Assembly (NCBI GenBank): GCA_013339895.1
Contig: JABACO010000018.1
Span: forward strand, 987,453-1,051,452
Origin: Ephydatia muelleri
Taxonomy: Eukaryota; Porifera; Demospongiae; Spongillida; Spongillidae
DNA: 64,000 bases
Reading direction: 5' to 3'
This document shows positions 13,601-24,249 of this stretch, piece after piece. Made by a program: the position numbers and the translations under genes. Below the pieces are notes generated by a model. The model did no database searches, was not told where the DNA came from, and worked only from the letters and a program-made list of their open reading frames with translations. Numbering within the stretch: the stretch's first letter is position 1; every line of letters begins with the position of its first letter.

Positions 13601-16600
13601 CACAGATGCTAGTGGTGAGGGCCTTGGTGCTGTGCTCTCTCAGGTGATTGAAGGTGAGGAAAAAGTTGTTGCTTATGCCAGTAAGACACTCACAAGAACA
13701 GAAAGAAAGTATTGTGCAACTCGCCGCGAGATGTTAGCGTTGGTGTGGGCCACACATCACTTTAGACCGTATTTGTATGGACATAGGTTTGTGTTGCGTA
13801 CCGATCATAGTGCTCTCCAGTGGCTTCACAACTTCAAAGAACCAGAGGGACAAACCGCTCGTTGGTTGGAGCAGCTAGCGGAATACAACTACAGAGTGGT
13901 GCACAGACCAGGAAGACACCACACAAATGCTGATTCTCTCTCTCGCATGCCATGCAAACAGTGTGGCCTCTCAGAAGCTTCAGATGGCACTACTTGTTGT
14001 GATGCAGTAGTACAACATGAGATTATACTTCCAAATTGGACACCGGAGGAAATGCAGTCTGCTCAGCAAACTGATGTTGCTTTGAGCAAAGTTATAGATT
14101 GGTTTGAGTCTAATTCTATTCCTCATTCTCCTCCTACACAGGCAAACTTAAGGACACTATGGCTTCAGAGAGACCAACTGATGCTAAAAGAAGGTGTCCT
14201 GTATCGGCAATGGAAGGATGTACCTGGAGGTGGACTACACAAGAGACTCCAGCTTGTGCTACCAGCATCACTTGTACCTGGAGTTCTGTCAGGACTGCAT
14301 GACACCCCAGTTGGAGGCCATCTAGGAGTTAAGAAAACATTGGAAAAGGTTCAGATGCGGTTCTATTGGCCAAGCCAGAAAAAAGATGTGGAGAAGTGGT
14401 GTGCTAGTTGTGCTAAATGTAGTTCTAGAAAATCTCCACTTCCACCCAGGGCACCACTCCAGTTAGAGGACTCGGTGTCAAGGCCTTTGGAAAGAATAGC
14501 CATGGACATTGTAGGACCGCTACCAGTGACAGAACGGGGAAATCGTTACATTCTGGTGGTGGGAGACTATTTCACCAGGTGGAAGGAGGCGTATCCAATG
14601 AAGGACATGGAAGCGCAAACAGTTGCTTGTATCCTGGTTAATGAGTTCATTTGTCGTTTGGGAGTTCCTGATACTATCCACACAGATCAAGGGAGAAACT
14701 TTGAGAGTAAACTCATCAAAGAGCTGTGCCAGATGTTGGGAATAAAGAAAACGAGAACTACCCCATACCACCCTCAGTCAGACGGGATGGTGGAACGTTT
14801 TAACAGGACCTTGTTAAATATGCTGAGCATTGCTGTTGGAGAAGACGAGATGAGTTGGGACCTGCAACTCCCGTTGTTATTGTTGGCATACAGGACAAGT
14901 GTCCATGACACTACTGGTACATCTCCATTTGAGTTGATGTATGGACGTGAAGTGCGTCTTCCAGAAGATATCATGTTTGCCCTGCCAGCCACCGTTGAGA
15001 CAGCTCAAGCTGACTACAAGGGCATTCTAAAACGTCGCCTGCAACATGCTTACCAGTTGGTGCGTAAACACACAAGAAGACAGCAAGAGCACCAGAAGTT
15101 CAATTATGATAGATCAATCAGAGGGCAACCATTTCAAGTTGGTGATCTTGTGTTACTCCATTGTCCACATGTTCCAAGAGGTCGTTCACCAAAACTACAC
15201 AGGCCATGGCAGGGTCCATTCAAAGTGATAGCAGTATTAGGACCCGCCACCTATCGCATTGTTAACTGCGCAAGAGCGAAGAAGCGATTAGTTGTGCACT
15301 TCAATCGGCTGAAACCTTGGGTATCAAATGAAAGTATGGAAGGGCCACCTTCACTGCCAAAAGTGTCTCCTAACATTATGGAAAATGAACATCAACCCAC
15401 CATCACAAGTGATAAGTTGGAGGATATAGTTCTGTATTTTCCGCAACCACAGGAGAACCCACTAGTGCCAGGAGGAGATAACAGGGTGGAAGGAGAAGAT
15501 GAAAATGGTCAGGAAATACAAGCCCCTAGGTTGCTACCACCGCAAGATGTAGTTGACCAGGACTTGGACGTTCATGATGAACCTGCCCCAGAACTTCCGG
15601 CACTGAGACGATCTACTAGAATAAGACACCCCCCTGGCTGGTACGGGGATCGTATTGTACTACCAGACACACTTGCTTGAGTGTGAGGTCACACTACTAA
15701 TATAGGAGGGAAAAGTGTAACGTTCTGGGACAGATGTCTGCAACCTTCCTACTCACCTGATCGGAACTACAATTGGCTCCAGTGCGTCATATGTGAACTT
15801 TGACTGTCTGTATGTGACGTATTAATTCTTTTGTATTTAAGTGTATGCCTTGCGCATGTAAGAGGGTCTGATTTCTCAAGCTATCGTATTCTTGGTTAAC
15901 TCGTGGCGCGGGCGCTACATTGCGGGCGCTACACTTCTCTAAGAGTAGGGTAATGTGAGGTATGGTCGGCAGTAGGGAGTGTTCGGCAACCACACTTTCA
16001 ACACAATACAGAGCCTCAAAGAAGACATTTCAATATTTCAAAACAGGTTAAAAACCATCCTTCTGGGTTGTCTTAGGACGCAGTAAGTATAGTTTAAAGC
16101 AACTACGTTCCCTTTAAATAATAACACATGGATGACGAACACTACCTACGCTATCGCGCATGCCGATCACTACCTAATCTACCCTACAATTTTAACATCT
16201 GGTATATGCTGGTACTATATTGTCAGTTGCACGCGGAGTTTCTCTGTCGGTGTCGGTTCTGATCCTCCAAGGCAAAGGTCTACTATAGCGAGATAACGCA
16301 CACCGTGTTTTTGTTGTTTTTTTGTCGAGGAGCGAGCCTAGCTTTGCCATTTTCTAGTCGTAAGTGCTGTGAACGCACGACAGTCGTTGCAAGCTAACTG
16401 GCAAAATAGGTGTGCATCGTGCGTGGCGTGTTCTTCACAACATACAACAGTTAACGTCTGCAACTTTTCCCTCCCATGCAGCTCGTCACGTGAGTAGTGC
16501 CAGGCAGGGCTGCTCTCGTTGAACGTGAGGCAATGCGTTGTATTTACACTGCACCTTGTTGGAGGTACGAAAAACAACAGCGCTGAAATTGGCAGTGATT

Positions 16601-17143
16601 GTACATGTATACGGTGTCCTTTAATTAATTATCAATATAGCGACATATTAACTTCTCTTACATGTACCTTCCGCCGCCCCTGAAAACCGATTTAGCCAGT
16701 GCGCTGCTCTGCTGTTTACTGTACAGGCAGAGTTACCGGCAGCCTGAGTGTTGTCTATTAACTACTTCCGACATACCTGAGCTCGTGTGTCTGGGCTGTA
16801 TATCCGCTCTCGTAGATGTAAGTTTCTCATTCCAAGCGCTTAGTTCTTCGTAGCTGTGAGCGTAAGAGCAGCTTTCTCCTCTACAGCGATCCCCGTCGCA
16901 TAAAATGAAGTGATGACCACTGTTGCTCCGTTTTGGCAGAATCCCTGCTTTGGGCACAGGACGAATAGGAGGATCGCCTCCCACCACAACTAGGCGCTTC
17001 TCTGCACCGGACCACATAACGCGGACTTTTTGTTCCGCTTCGCTCCCAGAATGACTTCCATTGCATACATTTTTCAACAAACTAATACCAGAAGAGTTCT
17101 GTTCTAAACATTTCTTGCACACACTGCTTTCCTTCCTGTTCAT
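7404..17143 (-). CDS. SF1 RNA helicase of the Upf1/MOV10/HELZ2 group with N-terminal CCCH finger
   Basis: Exon 1 (17143-16777) starts MNRKESSVCKKC and contains a CCCH finger (CDGDRCRGESCSYAH). It ends in phase 1 at a GTATGT donor, and the exon starting at 10210 continues the same frame after a TTTTCATTTCAG acceptor. The intron is about 6.6 kb because it contains a Gypsy element. Later exons carry helicase motif I GAFGTGKT (about 9285), motif II DEGAQAREAE, motif III VVIAGDCQQ, the motif V region NIQGHEFRAVLLNTFEP and motif VI NTVISRAQSLVIAIGNP. This is the order of a Upf1-like superfamily 1 RNA helicase. The last exon (7657-7404) is mostly MITE-derived. Between 9345 and 9400 the coding frame changes by one base with no plausible intron. 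HELZ2-like helicases act in RNA decay and antiviral responses (family knowledge). The start was chosen as the first ATG ahead of the finger. Confidence 0.78.
10660..10877 (+). repeat. 5' LTR of the Gypsy element
   Basis: 218 bp from TGTAACGTTCTGGGAC to GCGCTACA, with a TATA-like TATTTAAG near 10785. The 3' end carries a short internal duplication of GGGCGCTACA. I see no difference from the 3' LTR. Confidence 0.93.
10878..10896 (+). promoter_or_regulatory. Primer-binding site of the Gypsy element
   Basis: TTGGTGTCAGAAGTGGGAT directly follows the 5' LTR. The TGGTGTCAGAAGTGG form is common as a tRNA-complementary PBS in metazoan Gypsy elements. I did not assign the tRNA. Confidence 0.75.
10902..15680 (+). 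CDS. Gypsy gag-pol polyprotein
   Basis: A single frame of about 1592 codons from the first ATG after the primer-binding site. In order: gag; a coiled, charged region; a CCHC zinc knuckle (CWGCGKKGHVKRDC, about residue 270); an aspartic protease (MLVDTGSAVTI, about 318); reverse transcriptase with YLDDIIVFS (about 752); RNase H (LDTDASGEGLGAVL, about 898); an integrase HHCC finger (from about 1131, CASCAKC); and the DDE core starting MDIVGPLP (about 1200), HTDQGRNFES (about 1259) and the glutamate in VERFNR (about 1296). A GPY/F-like module (WQGPFKVIAVLGPATY) follows. No chromodomain and no env-like frame are seen. All catalytic motifs look intact, so the copy may be active (inference). Confidence 0.96.
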   Translation: MDATLLRMSQRPPPRFSAGTDLVLWLSRFELYVRLAKIPEDQVTGELLSLLDDGPFRVVSQQGLINSSYDSVVKCLRALYAPEGNELEWQRKLQDRMQKPGEQLVEFAGELRVLADRAYPRWSSEHRQEALRNQFMQGVRSSSIQLRLMKEMPPTLDDALKLASQLEAVEEAQKRLQKDRCKTESLALTDDTVADPDSCTSNATSGPGQQQYERESLEKRLSRQLRQAEADVQKLSTQVQQLLKESTMNTRRRPANSRDNTGQKRTDGPVCWGCGKKGHVKRDCPQRRTAFKNHLPSESAAVSASLFIYGFLEGHRTKMLVDTGSAVTIIRRDIWDGISRKQLETPVRAVLAANGNEISLSGQGDVLVQVGDLSVRHNVLVADCLTQDCILGSDFLLLHGCVIDLLNHSLLVKGKVVPLSSGIYHSPISTCGVAVAETVEVPAHSQFRLIANRQGKKKEQGVDDLGSVMFEPSHDFMESHGLAVAHAVVGEDNEDIVVQILNPTPYSVQVQQGSRIGCLRPLLDVCAIELEAVARQGDNRSHARECIIHQLVSCAQGVTQKERQQLTDLLTEFESILSDREDDLGRTHLVYHKIDTGDAVPIRQSARRLPYFQREEVRKTIEDMLKRGIIEPSSSAWSSPVVLVKKKDGSTRFCIDFRKVNAVTTRDAQPLPRIDDTLDLLGGASYFSTLDLASGYWQVEVDPLDREKTAFITPFGLHQFRVMPFGLSNAPATFQRLMEQVLAGLHWSTCLVYLDDIIVFSRTVADHLDQLRDVFTRLKNAGLTLKPSKCHLLQMEVRYLGHVVSGKGIQTDPEKVRSVFDWPIPLNQKDLKRFLGLASYYRRFVQGFAQVAAPLNALTNKGKEWMWTADCTHAFLELKKRLVSTPVLVMPQFTQEFILDTDASGEGLGAVLSQVIEGEEKVVAYASKTLTRTERKYCATRREMLALVWATHHFRPYLYGHRFVLRTDHSALQWLHNFKEPEGQTARWLEQLAEYNYRVVHRPGRHHTNADSLSRMPCKQCGLSEASDGTTCCDAVVQHEIILPNWTPEEMQSAQQTDVALSKVIDWFESNSIPHSPPTQANLRTLWLQRDQLMLKEGVLYRQWKDVPGGGLHKRLQLVLPASLVPGVLSGLHDTPVGGHLGVKKTLEKVQMRFYWPSQKKDVEKWCASCAKCSSRKSPLPPRAPLQLEDSVSRPLERIAMDIVGPLPVTERGNRYILVVGDYFTRWKEAYPMKDMEAQTVACILVNEFICRLGVPDTIHTDQGRNFESKLIKELCQMLGIKKTRTTPYHPQSDGMVERFNRTLLNMLSIAVGEDEMSWDLQLPLLLLAYRTSVHDTTGTSPFELMYGREVRLPEDIMFALPATVETAQADYKGILKRRLQHAYQLVRKHTRRQQEHQKFNYDRSIRGQPFQVGDLVLLHCPHVPRGRSPKLHRPWQGPFKVIAVLGPATYRIVNCARAKKRLVVHFNRLKPWVSNESMEGPPSLPKVSPNIMENEHQPTITSDKLEDIVLYFPQPQENPLVPGGDNRVEGEDENGQEIQAPRLLPPQDVVDQDLDVHDEPAPELPALRRSTRIRHPPGWYGDRIVLPDTLA
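15706..15715 (+). promoter_or_regulatory. Polypurine tract of the Gypsy element
   Basis: The purine run AGGAGGGAAAAG abuts the 3' LTR, as needed for plus-strand priming. Confidence 0.85.
15716..15933 (+). repeat. 3' LTR of the Gypsy element
   Basis: 218 bp that read identical to 10660-10877, followed by CTTC, which also precedes the 5' LTR. From 15934 to 16776 (rest of the helicase intron) I see no gene or repeat. Confidence 0.93.
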
Positions 17144-17190
17144 ACTTGTATGCAACTAAATATCGCAACTATTGCTTAGCCACAGTTTGC
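17144..17190. promoter_or_regulatory. 47-bp gap between start codons of two divergent helicases
   Basis: The minus-strand helicase ATG is at 17143 and the first in-frame ATG of the plus-strand helicase is at 17191. Such spacing implies a shared bidirectional promoter or overlapping 5' ends. No TATA box is seen in the gap. Confidence 0.5.
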
Positions 17191-20100
17191 ATGGAATGTC
17201 AGAGCGCCAAAAACACGGGGGAAAACCGGGGGAAACCCGGGGAAAGGCCGACATTCATGACAACATGCCACTGCACATGTCTTAATCGACGTACGTGTGG
17301 TTGGTTGGCGCTAGACAGAATGAATGATTTGAATGTACTAGTAAGCCAGCAAGTGGATATCATTCTGAAGAAACCTTCCATCGTCGGGACAGTGGTAAAT
17401 ATTCACATCGCCAAGGACAAGTTTAGTCATATCGTGAGAGATCCCCTTCTCTGGCTCCTACTTGACACTGGCGAGAAAATCACGACCGCCAATCACTTTG
17501 AGAGTCAAGAGGTTACGGACCGTTCGGTGCATCGGAAAGCCTTAGAGCTGCGGATTAGACCTGTTAAGCCGCTCTCTAAGCGACACCCAAAAGCTCACCA
17601 GTGCTGCAGTGCGGGAATCTCTAAAGAGTGCCAAGGATGATGAAAAAAAAAACACGAGAGATGATCAAGGTTTTGTTTTGCGATTATCTGACGTCCCCAC
17701 TGCTCGCTGTTGTGGACACGCCCAGTAATGGGGTTACGGCCCACCGCACTCCTGTTGACACACACCTTGTTGGTGTGGTCACTGAAATATTCGATACAGA
17801 CAACGGGTGGTTCGGCAACGTGACTAGCTACCAGCCACCAGCAGTGGGATATCAGTTTGACAAGACCTCACCCATGTGGGTGGACTCGCAGCTTGGCACG
17901 TATCCCCTCCATATTGGAGATGAGGTCAGCTTCAGCCCTCTCGATTCAGACCAATCTGTTGTCCCGGGTACTCTACAGGTAACTAAGTACAACACTTGTC
18001 TCAAGGATGACTTTGTGAGAAGATATTTTGAATGGGTTTCAAGTTCAGAAAACAAGCCTCTTGAATGTCTCACAAAGTTGTTGAGCTGTCCAGCTCCATT
18101 TGTATGTGCCCTGTCCAAGGAGGAGACATACAGCCACTTCTGCACACATATACTTGCCATCTGCAAAATCTGTACACTGTCCCCAGATCTGGCCATTGCA
18201 CCAAAGGAAAAACACGAGATGCTGAAGATGCTCTCGAATTCCTGTTTCATCCAAAATGTTGCCCACCATCTTGATCAACCAATCGATACCACGAATATAG
18301 AGCAATCACTTTGTATTGCAGTTGACCTCCTTAGTGCACTAGTGATTGCAAAAGCGCACGAGAGCCATGCCCTCCTGACTAAACCACTCCGGGATATGAC
18401 CAAGCTGTTAGGAGATAAGAATAAAGTCGACCTGCTGCAGCAATTAATGATGTCACTTTTAGACACCCACTACACACCTACAACAATTCCCATGACAACA
18501 ACTGAAGTGTGGCAAAGTATTTCCACCATCCCCCACAACGATGAGTTGAAAGAGATTGTTAAACATTTTGAAAATGGAAATTCACTATCACCACATCTTC
18601 CGAAGGTGAAAGCCACCTACAGTTCAGCAGTGGAGTATGGCCACACCTACTTTTCCCTGCTGAGAGCAGACTGTTATCACCCACTGTGTGAGAAAATTGC
18701 TCAACTGAAGAAGGCAGGGGGAGGAGGAAATAAGCTGTCAAGGGATTATTACAAGATGACATTCACCGAGCTAATTACAGTGGTTCCCAGACCCATCCTG
18801 TTTGGATTTAGGTTTGAGTGTCTTCATGTTATCAGCCAAGAGGATGACACACCATACCTTACTAAAGGAAACCTTCTGTGTCTTAGTGCCGGTGGCCAAT
18901 TTGATGGGAGCTTTATTTGGGCCACCATTGAGCACCTCAAAAATGTCACCTTTGTGTTGCAGAAAGATGGCGGGGGAATTATTAAAAAGGTTAGTACATT
19001 ATAATTAACTGCCTTCATGTTGAATAGTCAACTTCATTACTTTGTACTCTGGATGTGACATCACATAGATGTAACGTCACGTAGATGTAACGTCACGAGA
19101 TGTAACGTCACGAGATGTAACGTCACGTAGATGTAGCGTCACGTAGATGTAGCGTCACATAGATGTAACGCACGTAGATGTAGCGTCACGTAGATGTAAC
19201 GTCACGTAGATGTAACTTCACGTAGATGTAACGTCACGTAGATGTAGCGTCACGTAGATGTAACGTCACGTAGATGTAACGCTCGTTAGTTACAAGTAAA
19301 ACAAAAAAATGAAACATGCTACAAACGAGCGTTCTACGTGACGTCCCATCCCTAATCAGATTATGAAGTTGTCTATTCAATTTACTCATGCATGTATATT
19401 TAATTAGCATGTTACTAGATATGCCAAAAAGGTGTACTACATATGGTAATGTTCAACGCACAAAACTGTACGTAATTGAAACCATGAAAATTGTTTGGAA
19501 AGATTAGTAAGCGCAAATTAAATTGTTCAAAATTAAAAAATGTCCGCATAGATTAATTTCGCAATCGTTGAATGCATGGATTTATTGTGCATCGAAAATA
19601 CAGGGAAGTGAGGGATACTCTATTTTTGCCATTTGGTTGTAATACCTTCCTTATTGCATCTGAAACTAATGTTGTGGTGCACATAGAAGCTACTGTTGTG
19701 TGTGCCCCACCTCCTCCTCCTCCCCCTCCACCTCCTCCTCCTCCACCTCCTCCACCTCCTCCACCTCCTCCTCCACCTCCTCCTCCACCTCCTCCTCCAC
19801 CTCCTCCTCCACCTCCTCCTCCTCCACTCCTCCTCCACTCCTCCTCCACCTCCTCACCTCCTCACCTCCTCCTCCTCCTCCTCCACCTCCTCCACCTCCT
19901 CCTCCTCCTCCACCACCTCCTCCTCACCACCTCCTCCTCCTCCTCCACCTCCTCCACCTCCACCTCCTTCTCCTTCTCCTCCACCTCCTCCACCTCCTCC
20001 TCCTCCACCTCCTCCACCTCCTCCTCCTCCACCTCCTCCACCTCCTCCTCCACCACCTCCTCCTCCTCCCCCTCCCTTTCCCTTAATATGTATGCAACAG

Positions 20101-23100
20101 GAGGTCATTCGTTTTTGCAGGTGAATATTTTAATTAATGTGAAAAGCCAGTTCAAGATTTATTTATTTATTTATTTTGGGTGTACATATAGATGTGATGC
20201 ACTAAATTATACCTGTGCATGCATGGGTCTTTCCAAGAATTAGACCCTTAATTGCATCTATTTGGGGTACATGTGATATACTGTCACTGAACTATGCTTA
20301 ATCGTATGCGTATTCCATGTATTGTACTCTAACTGTATGACTGAATCATTTGATATCATGTAGCATTAAGGCGACCATACACTACGCAACATGTTGCGTG
20401 CAACACAATTTTGCAGAAATTTTACTCATATTCATTTAAGTTGCACTGCAACATGTGCCTATATAGTGTATGGTCACCTTTATACTTACTTATGTGCACA
20501 CACTCAGGGAACTGTGCATCTACAACTGTGTTCAGACCTCAACACTCTACCAGATGAGGAGTGCATGGAGCTGCTTAGAAGGTCCAAGAACATTGTGGCT
20601 GTTGAGAGTCCAGCCTACTTCAGAGCATACCAGCCAGTCCTTGAAGCCCTCAAAGGACTGGACTTGAGCAAGATCCATTTCCTGTAAGCATTCTAAACCA
20701 ATTTCTGTAACAGAGCCATATGTGGTGCAACTATCACTGCCCAGTGACACACTTCTGAATCCAGCTGAACCGACAAAGAACTCAGGTGACCTTCTGGCCT
20801 CCGAGGTCACCCCTGACCCCCTCTTCAAGTCAGGTGGAATGGGGAGGACTAGCGTACAGCAGCTGATTGCATTCCTCAATGGGGCGGACCCTCAGTTGTT
20901 GTGCCTGGATCGCAGCCAAGTGAAGGCTGTCTGTCAGAGCATGGAGTACCCCATATCTGTGATACAAGTGTGTGGTTGCTTGTATCTTAAACTCTAATTA
21001 ACAATATGCTCATAGGGTCCTCCTGGAACTGGAAAGACCTATGTGGGTGTGAAGCTGATGCAGCTGTTCCTATCACTGAGTAGTCTTCCAAAGGACACAC
21101 CGATTCTAATTATGGCCCACAAAAACAGAGCCTTAGACTATTTCCTGGATAAGTGCCTGTCATTCTGCTCCAATGTAGTTCGCATTGGACGTTGCTCCGA
21201 AGGTTACAAACACTTGGAACCCCTTTTGCTCTACAGGCAAACCAAACAGTCAGAGAAGGAAAAGGAACTTGAACATCATTTGCAGCTAATGAGTGAAAGG
21301 TAAAATATTTAAGACATCTCAGTTATTGATTGCAAGCGGTGGGCCAATCTAATGAATATGGGAATGAAGATAAGGTTTACAATGAAACTTCACTCTTTCT
21401 TTTAGGATCAAAGATTCCAGTGCTGAGTTACAAATGAAGCACATGCTCAAATTTGAAAATGTCATTGAGTTTTTGCCAAAAGGATATCTTACATCACTTC
21501 TGTCACAGCAACAGCAGCAGCAGCTGCTCGTCAAGAGGCTAACAGATAATCCTGAGAAATCTCTGAGGTTTTTGAAGGTGAGTACAGTGGTACCCATGCA
21601 TATCTTTTGCACACATTCTCTTCCTACCTGTAGTGTGGTATGGTAGCAGGAGGGTCCGGAATAACTGACCCTGCAGACAGTGAGCTGAGAAGTTCCCTGA
21701 TGCATGCTTGGGATGAATGGACTAACGAGATCCACGCCTTGTGGGAAGAGGGAACCACTCCAGACCAGGCGGGGGACCAGATTGGCAACCATGATGACGA
21801 GGACAGGCATGACTGGACGGAGGAAAGGAAGCTGTGTGATATTCAAAGTGAAAACATTAATCCAGATGCAGCCAATACCATTCCAATGCACTTTGATTTC
21901 ACCGGTATGTCTCCTGAAAAACGTAGAATTGTCTGGTATACAATAATGTTAGCATAGCATGTTGCATCCACACAGCACAGGAAAATGTGAATGCATGCAA
22001 CGATGCATGGAAACTTTCTGTGGCTCAAAGGAAGTCAGTCATCATGAAAAGTATACAAGATGGTCACATACCTGTTATGCAGACTCTGAGAACGTGCTTA
22101 AAGAAATATGATGAAATACGAGAAAAATGTGAGGTCAGTATTGAGCACCATTGTTGTTTGCTCATTACTAAGAATCTTTCAGTTCGAAAAAAGAAAATCA
22201 GAGCTTCATGTTTTACAACATGCCAGGATAGTTGGCATGACAACTACTGGTGCTGCCATCAATCAGCAGCTGCTGAATTTGTTGAAGGCACCAGTTGTGT
22301 TCATAGAGGAGGCAGCTGAAGTTTTGGAGTCTAACCTTCTGGCTACTCTCACACCTCATGTGAAGCACTTGATTCTAATTGGAGACCATGTGCAACTAAA
22401 GCCTTGGGTCAGTATATTGTGCGTTGTATACAATATTGGATAGTGTCATCTTCACTTCAGGTGACCTACAGTGGGTCAAAGGCACTAAAATTTAACAAAT
22501 CATTATTTGAAAGATTGGTTGAAAACAAAGGCTTTCACTACACAATGCTTGAGAGGCAGAGCAGAATGAGGCCAGAATTGGTGCGGCTTTTCTCTGCCCA
22601 ATACACAACACACAAGAATGAAGGGGACAACATTCATTCTAATGATGAGGTAATGTTGTCTGGAGAGGGCATAGCATAACTGAAAGTGTATCTTAGGGAT
22701 GAGCTTGCCACACACCCTCCCTATTAGAACATGCTGGTTTGCCCCTCTTAACTCTCATTGAGCTTACAAAAGCATTGTCAATCCGTCAGATTGTTAGTAA
22801 GTACAAGACTCCTAGCTGCATGGCCACATCTCTGTTTTGGTGGAGTCACAACCACGAAGAAACAAAACAGGGAAAAGGCAAGATAAATGAACTTGAGGTC
22901 AAGATGGTGGTGTCCCTCTGCCTGTGGATACTTGTTCATGGAAGCCTAGATCATCAGGCGATAAGCAGTGATGACATTGTTGTACTCACACCTTATCGTG
23001 CACAGGTCAGGCAAAATTTGGCGACATAACAGAACTGTTCTTACTGCTTGTATGTGATGCAGGTCGAGGCTATATCTCGTGCACTTCAGGACAAGCACAA

Positions 23101-24089
23101 TATGCTGTTACAGTCCAAAGGATCATTAGCAGATGATTTATCGAAGTTGAAAGTCTACACCATTGACGAGTATCAGGTGTGTATCGTCTTTCACATGACG
23201 CAACATCCCACACTGATAAAGCACTCTCTTTAGAGTCATGAAGCTAACATAGTAATTTTGAGTCTGGTGAGAGGGAATAAAAAGAATCAGGTTGGCTTTC
23301 TTCAGGAACGCAGTCGACAGGTGGTGGCTGTGTCTCGACAGAAGTGTGGCTTGTATATAGTTGGATGCACAACATTTCTACATTCAGCATCTCCAAAAGT
23401 GTGGAAGGTAAGGGATGTGTGTGTAATGGAAGTTTTAAGGTTTGTTGCGTATTATGTACTTGTCACTGTTGCACCTCCTGCCTACTGCAGCCAATCATTG
23501 AACTGTGTAGAAGGGAGCAGAGTGGCTGTATTGAAAGTGCAATAGTGGTCAAGACAGGGCATGATAGCACGCACAAATGCAACTCCCCAGAGGAACTTGA
23601 AGATCTCGTGTATGCAAACTGTAGAATATTAAGTATCTCTATATTACATTAACTTTTATTTATTCTTTTGCTAGGTACAAGAATATTAAATCAGCTGACA
23701 TCTTTGGAACACATGAGAGGTTTAAGGTGCCTGGAAGACAGTACTCCAGTCCACCAGATCTTTGTCCGCCATCTAGCTACGTGTCGTACAGTGAAGAGTG
23801 TTTAGACATGAAAGTTGATGATGCCTGTATTCGAGAAATGGCTCGCACGACAGCAATCTCAAAATGGCGTGAATTAGGGCGCTGCTTTGGGTTAAAAGAA
23901 TATGTTATTCTAAAATTGGAAGATCGCAAAGATGAACTTGATGAGAAATTCATACAGATGATGATTGAGTGGAGAAAGCATGTAAAAGATCCCACATATA
24001 AGAAACTTGTTCATGCATTAAACAATTGGAAACTACAGGATGTGATTAGTGAAGTGTTATTCAAACGTATTTGTAAAGAATTATTTTGA
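17191..24089 (+). CDS. ZNFX1-type SF1 helicase with C-terminal death domain
   Basis: About 14 exons. The N-terminal part is cysteine-rich (CHCTCLNRRTC). A large exon runs to 18989 and continues at 20510 (GTVHLQLCSDLNTL). Signature pieces are VAVESPAYFRAYQPVLE, motif I GPPGTGKTYVGVKL (21016), the DExxAAE-like VVFIEEAAEVLESNL, motif III LILIGDHVQLKP, RQSRMRPELVRLF, VVLTPYRAQ and the C-terminal SF1 motifs ILSLVRGN and VAVSRQKCGLYIVG. This is the ZNFX1 layout (an RNA helicase of small-RNA inheritance and antiviral sensing; family knowledge). Where NFX1-type zinc fingers would follow, the last exon (from 23675) instead encodes a death domain (SKWRELGRCFGLKEYVILKL, then MIEWRKHVKDPTYKKLVHAL) up to the TGA at 24087-24089. 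Near 17600-17660 the frame changes at or before an A10 run, so the first junction is unresolved. Intron 18990-20509 is full of repeats. Confidence 0.8.
19058..19290. repeat. 16-bp tandem repeat rich in CGTCA / ACGTCACGTA
   Basis: About fourteen imperfect units of GTAACGTCACGTAGAT in an intron of the plus-strand helicase. Each contains a CRE-like half site (CGTCA) and an E-box-like CACGTA. A regulatory role is possible but unproved. Confidence 0.85.
19706..20080. repeat. (CCT/CCA)n microsatellite in helicase intron
   Basis: A pure pyrimidine-rich run of CCT and CCA triplets on the plus strand. Poly-Pro, poly-Ser, poly-Gly and poly-Glu frames across it are artefacts. Confidence 0.95.
20367..20482. 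mobile_element. Short palindromic MITE
   Basis: The ends TAAGGCGACCATACACTA and TAGTGTATGGTCACCTTTA are inverted repeats with one or two differences. The motif GCAACATGTTGC occurs near the left arm and GCAACATG near the right. Total about 116 bp, non-coding, inside the helicase intron. Confidence 0.7.
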
Positions 24090-24249
24090 GTGTTAGTTAA
24101 TTTTCAATTCTGTTTTGCCCAATCTGAAGTTGTGCCGCTCAGTTTATTTTTGTTGATATGACAGGTTTGAGCAGTACTGGTTAATTTCAGTACAAATAAA
24201 ACTCATATACACGTATATGGTACACACCGAATATTTCATCAGCCACTCA

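Larger units (their letters stand above)
10660..15933 (+). mobile_element. Ty3/Gypsy LTR retrotransposon, apparently intact and young
   Basis: A 5274-bp element with two 218-bp LTRs that look identical, TG...CA ends, a 4-bp CTTC flanking repeat, a primer-binding-site-like TGGTGTCAGAAGTGGGA right after the 5' LTR and a purine tract (AGGAGGGAAAAG) right before the 3' LTR. One uninterrupted gag-pol frame lies inside. It is inserted in the first intron of the minus-strand helicase gene, in the opposite orientation. Confidence 0.95.

Noticed and set aside
19553-20243. Poly-Pro / poly-Gly / poly-Glu proteins
   Set aside because: CCT/CCA microsatellite in an intron of the ZNFX1-like gene.
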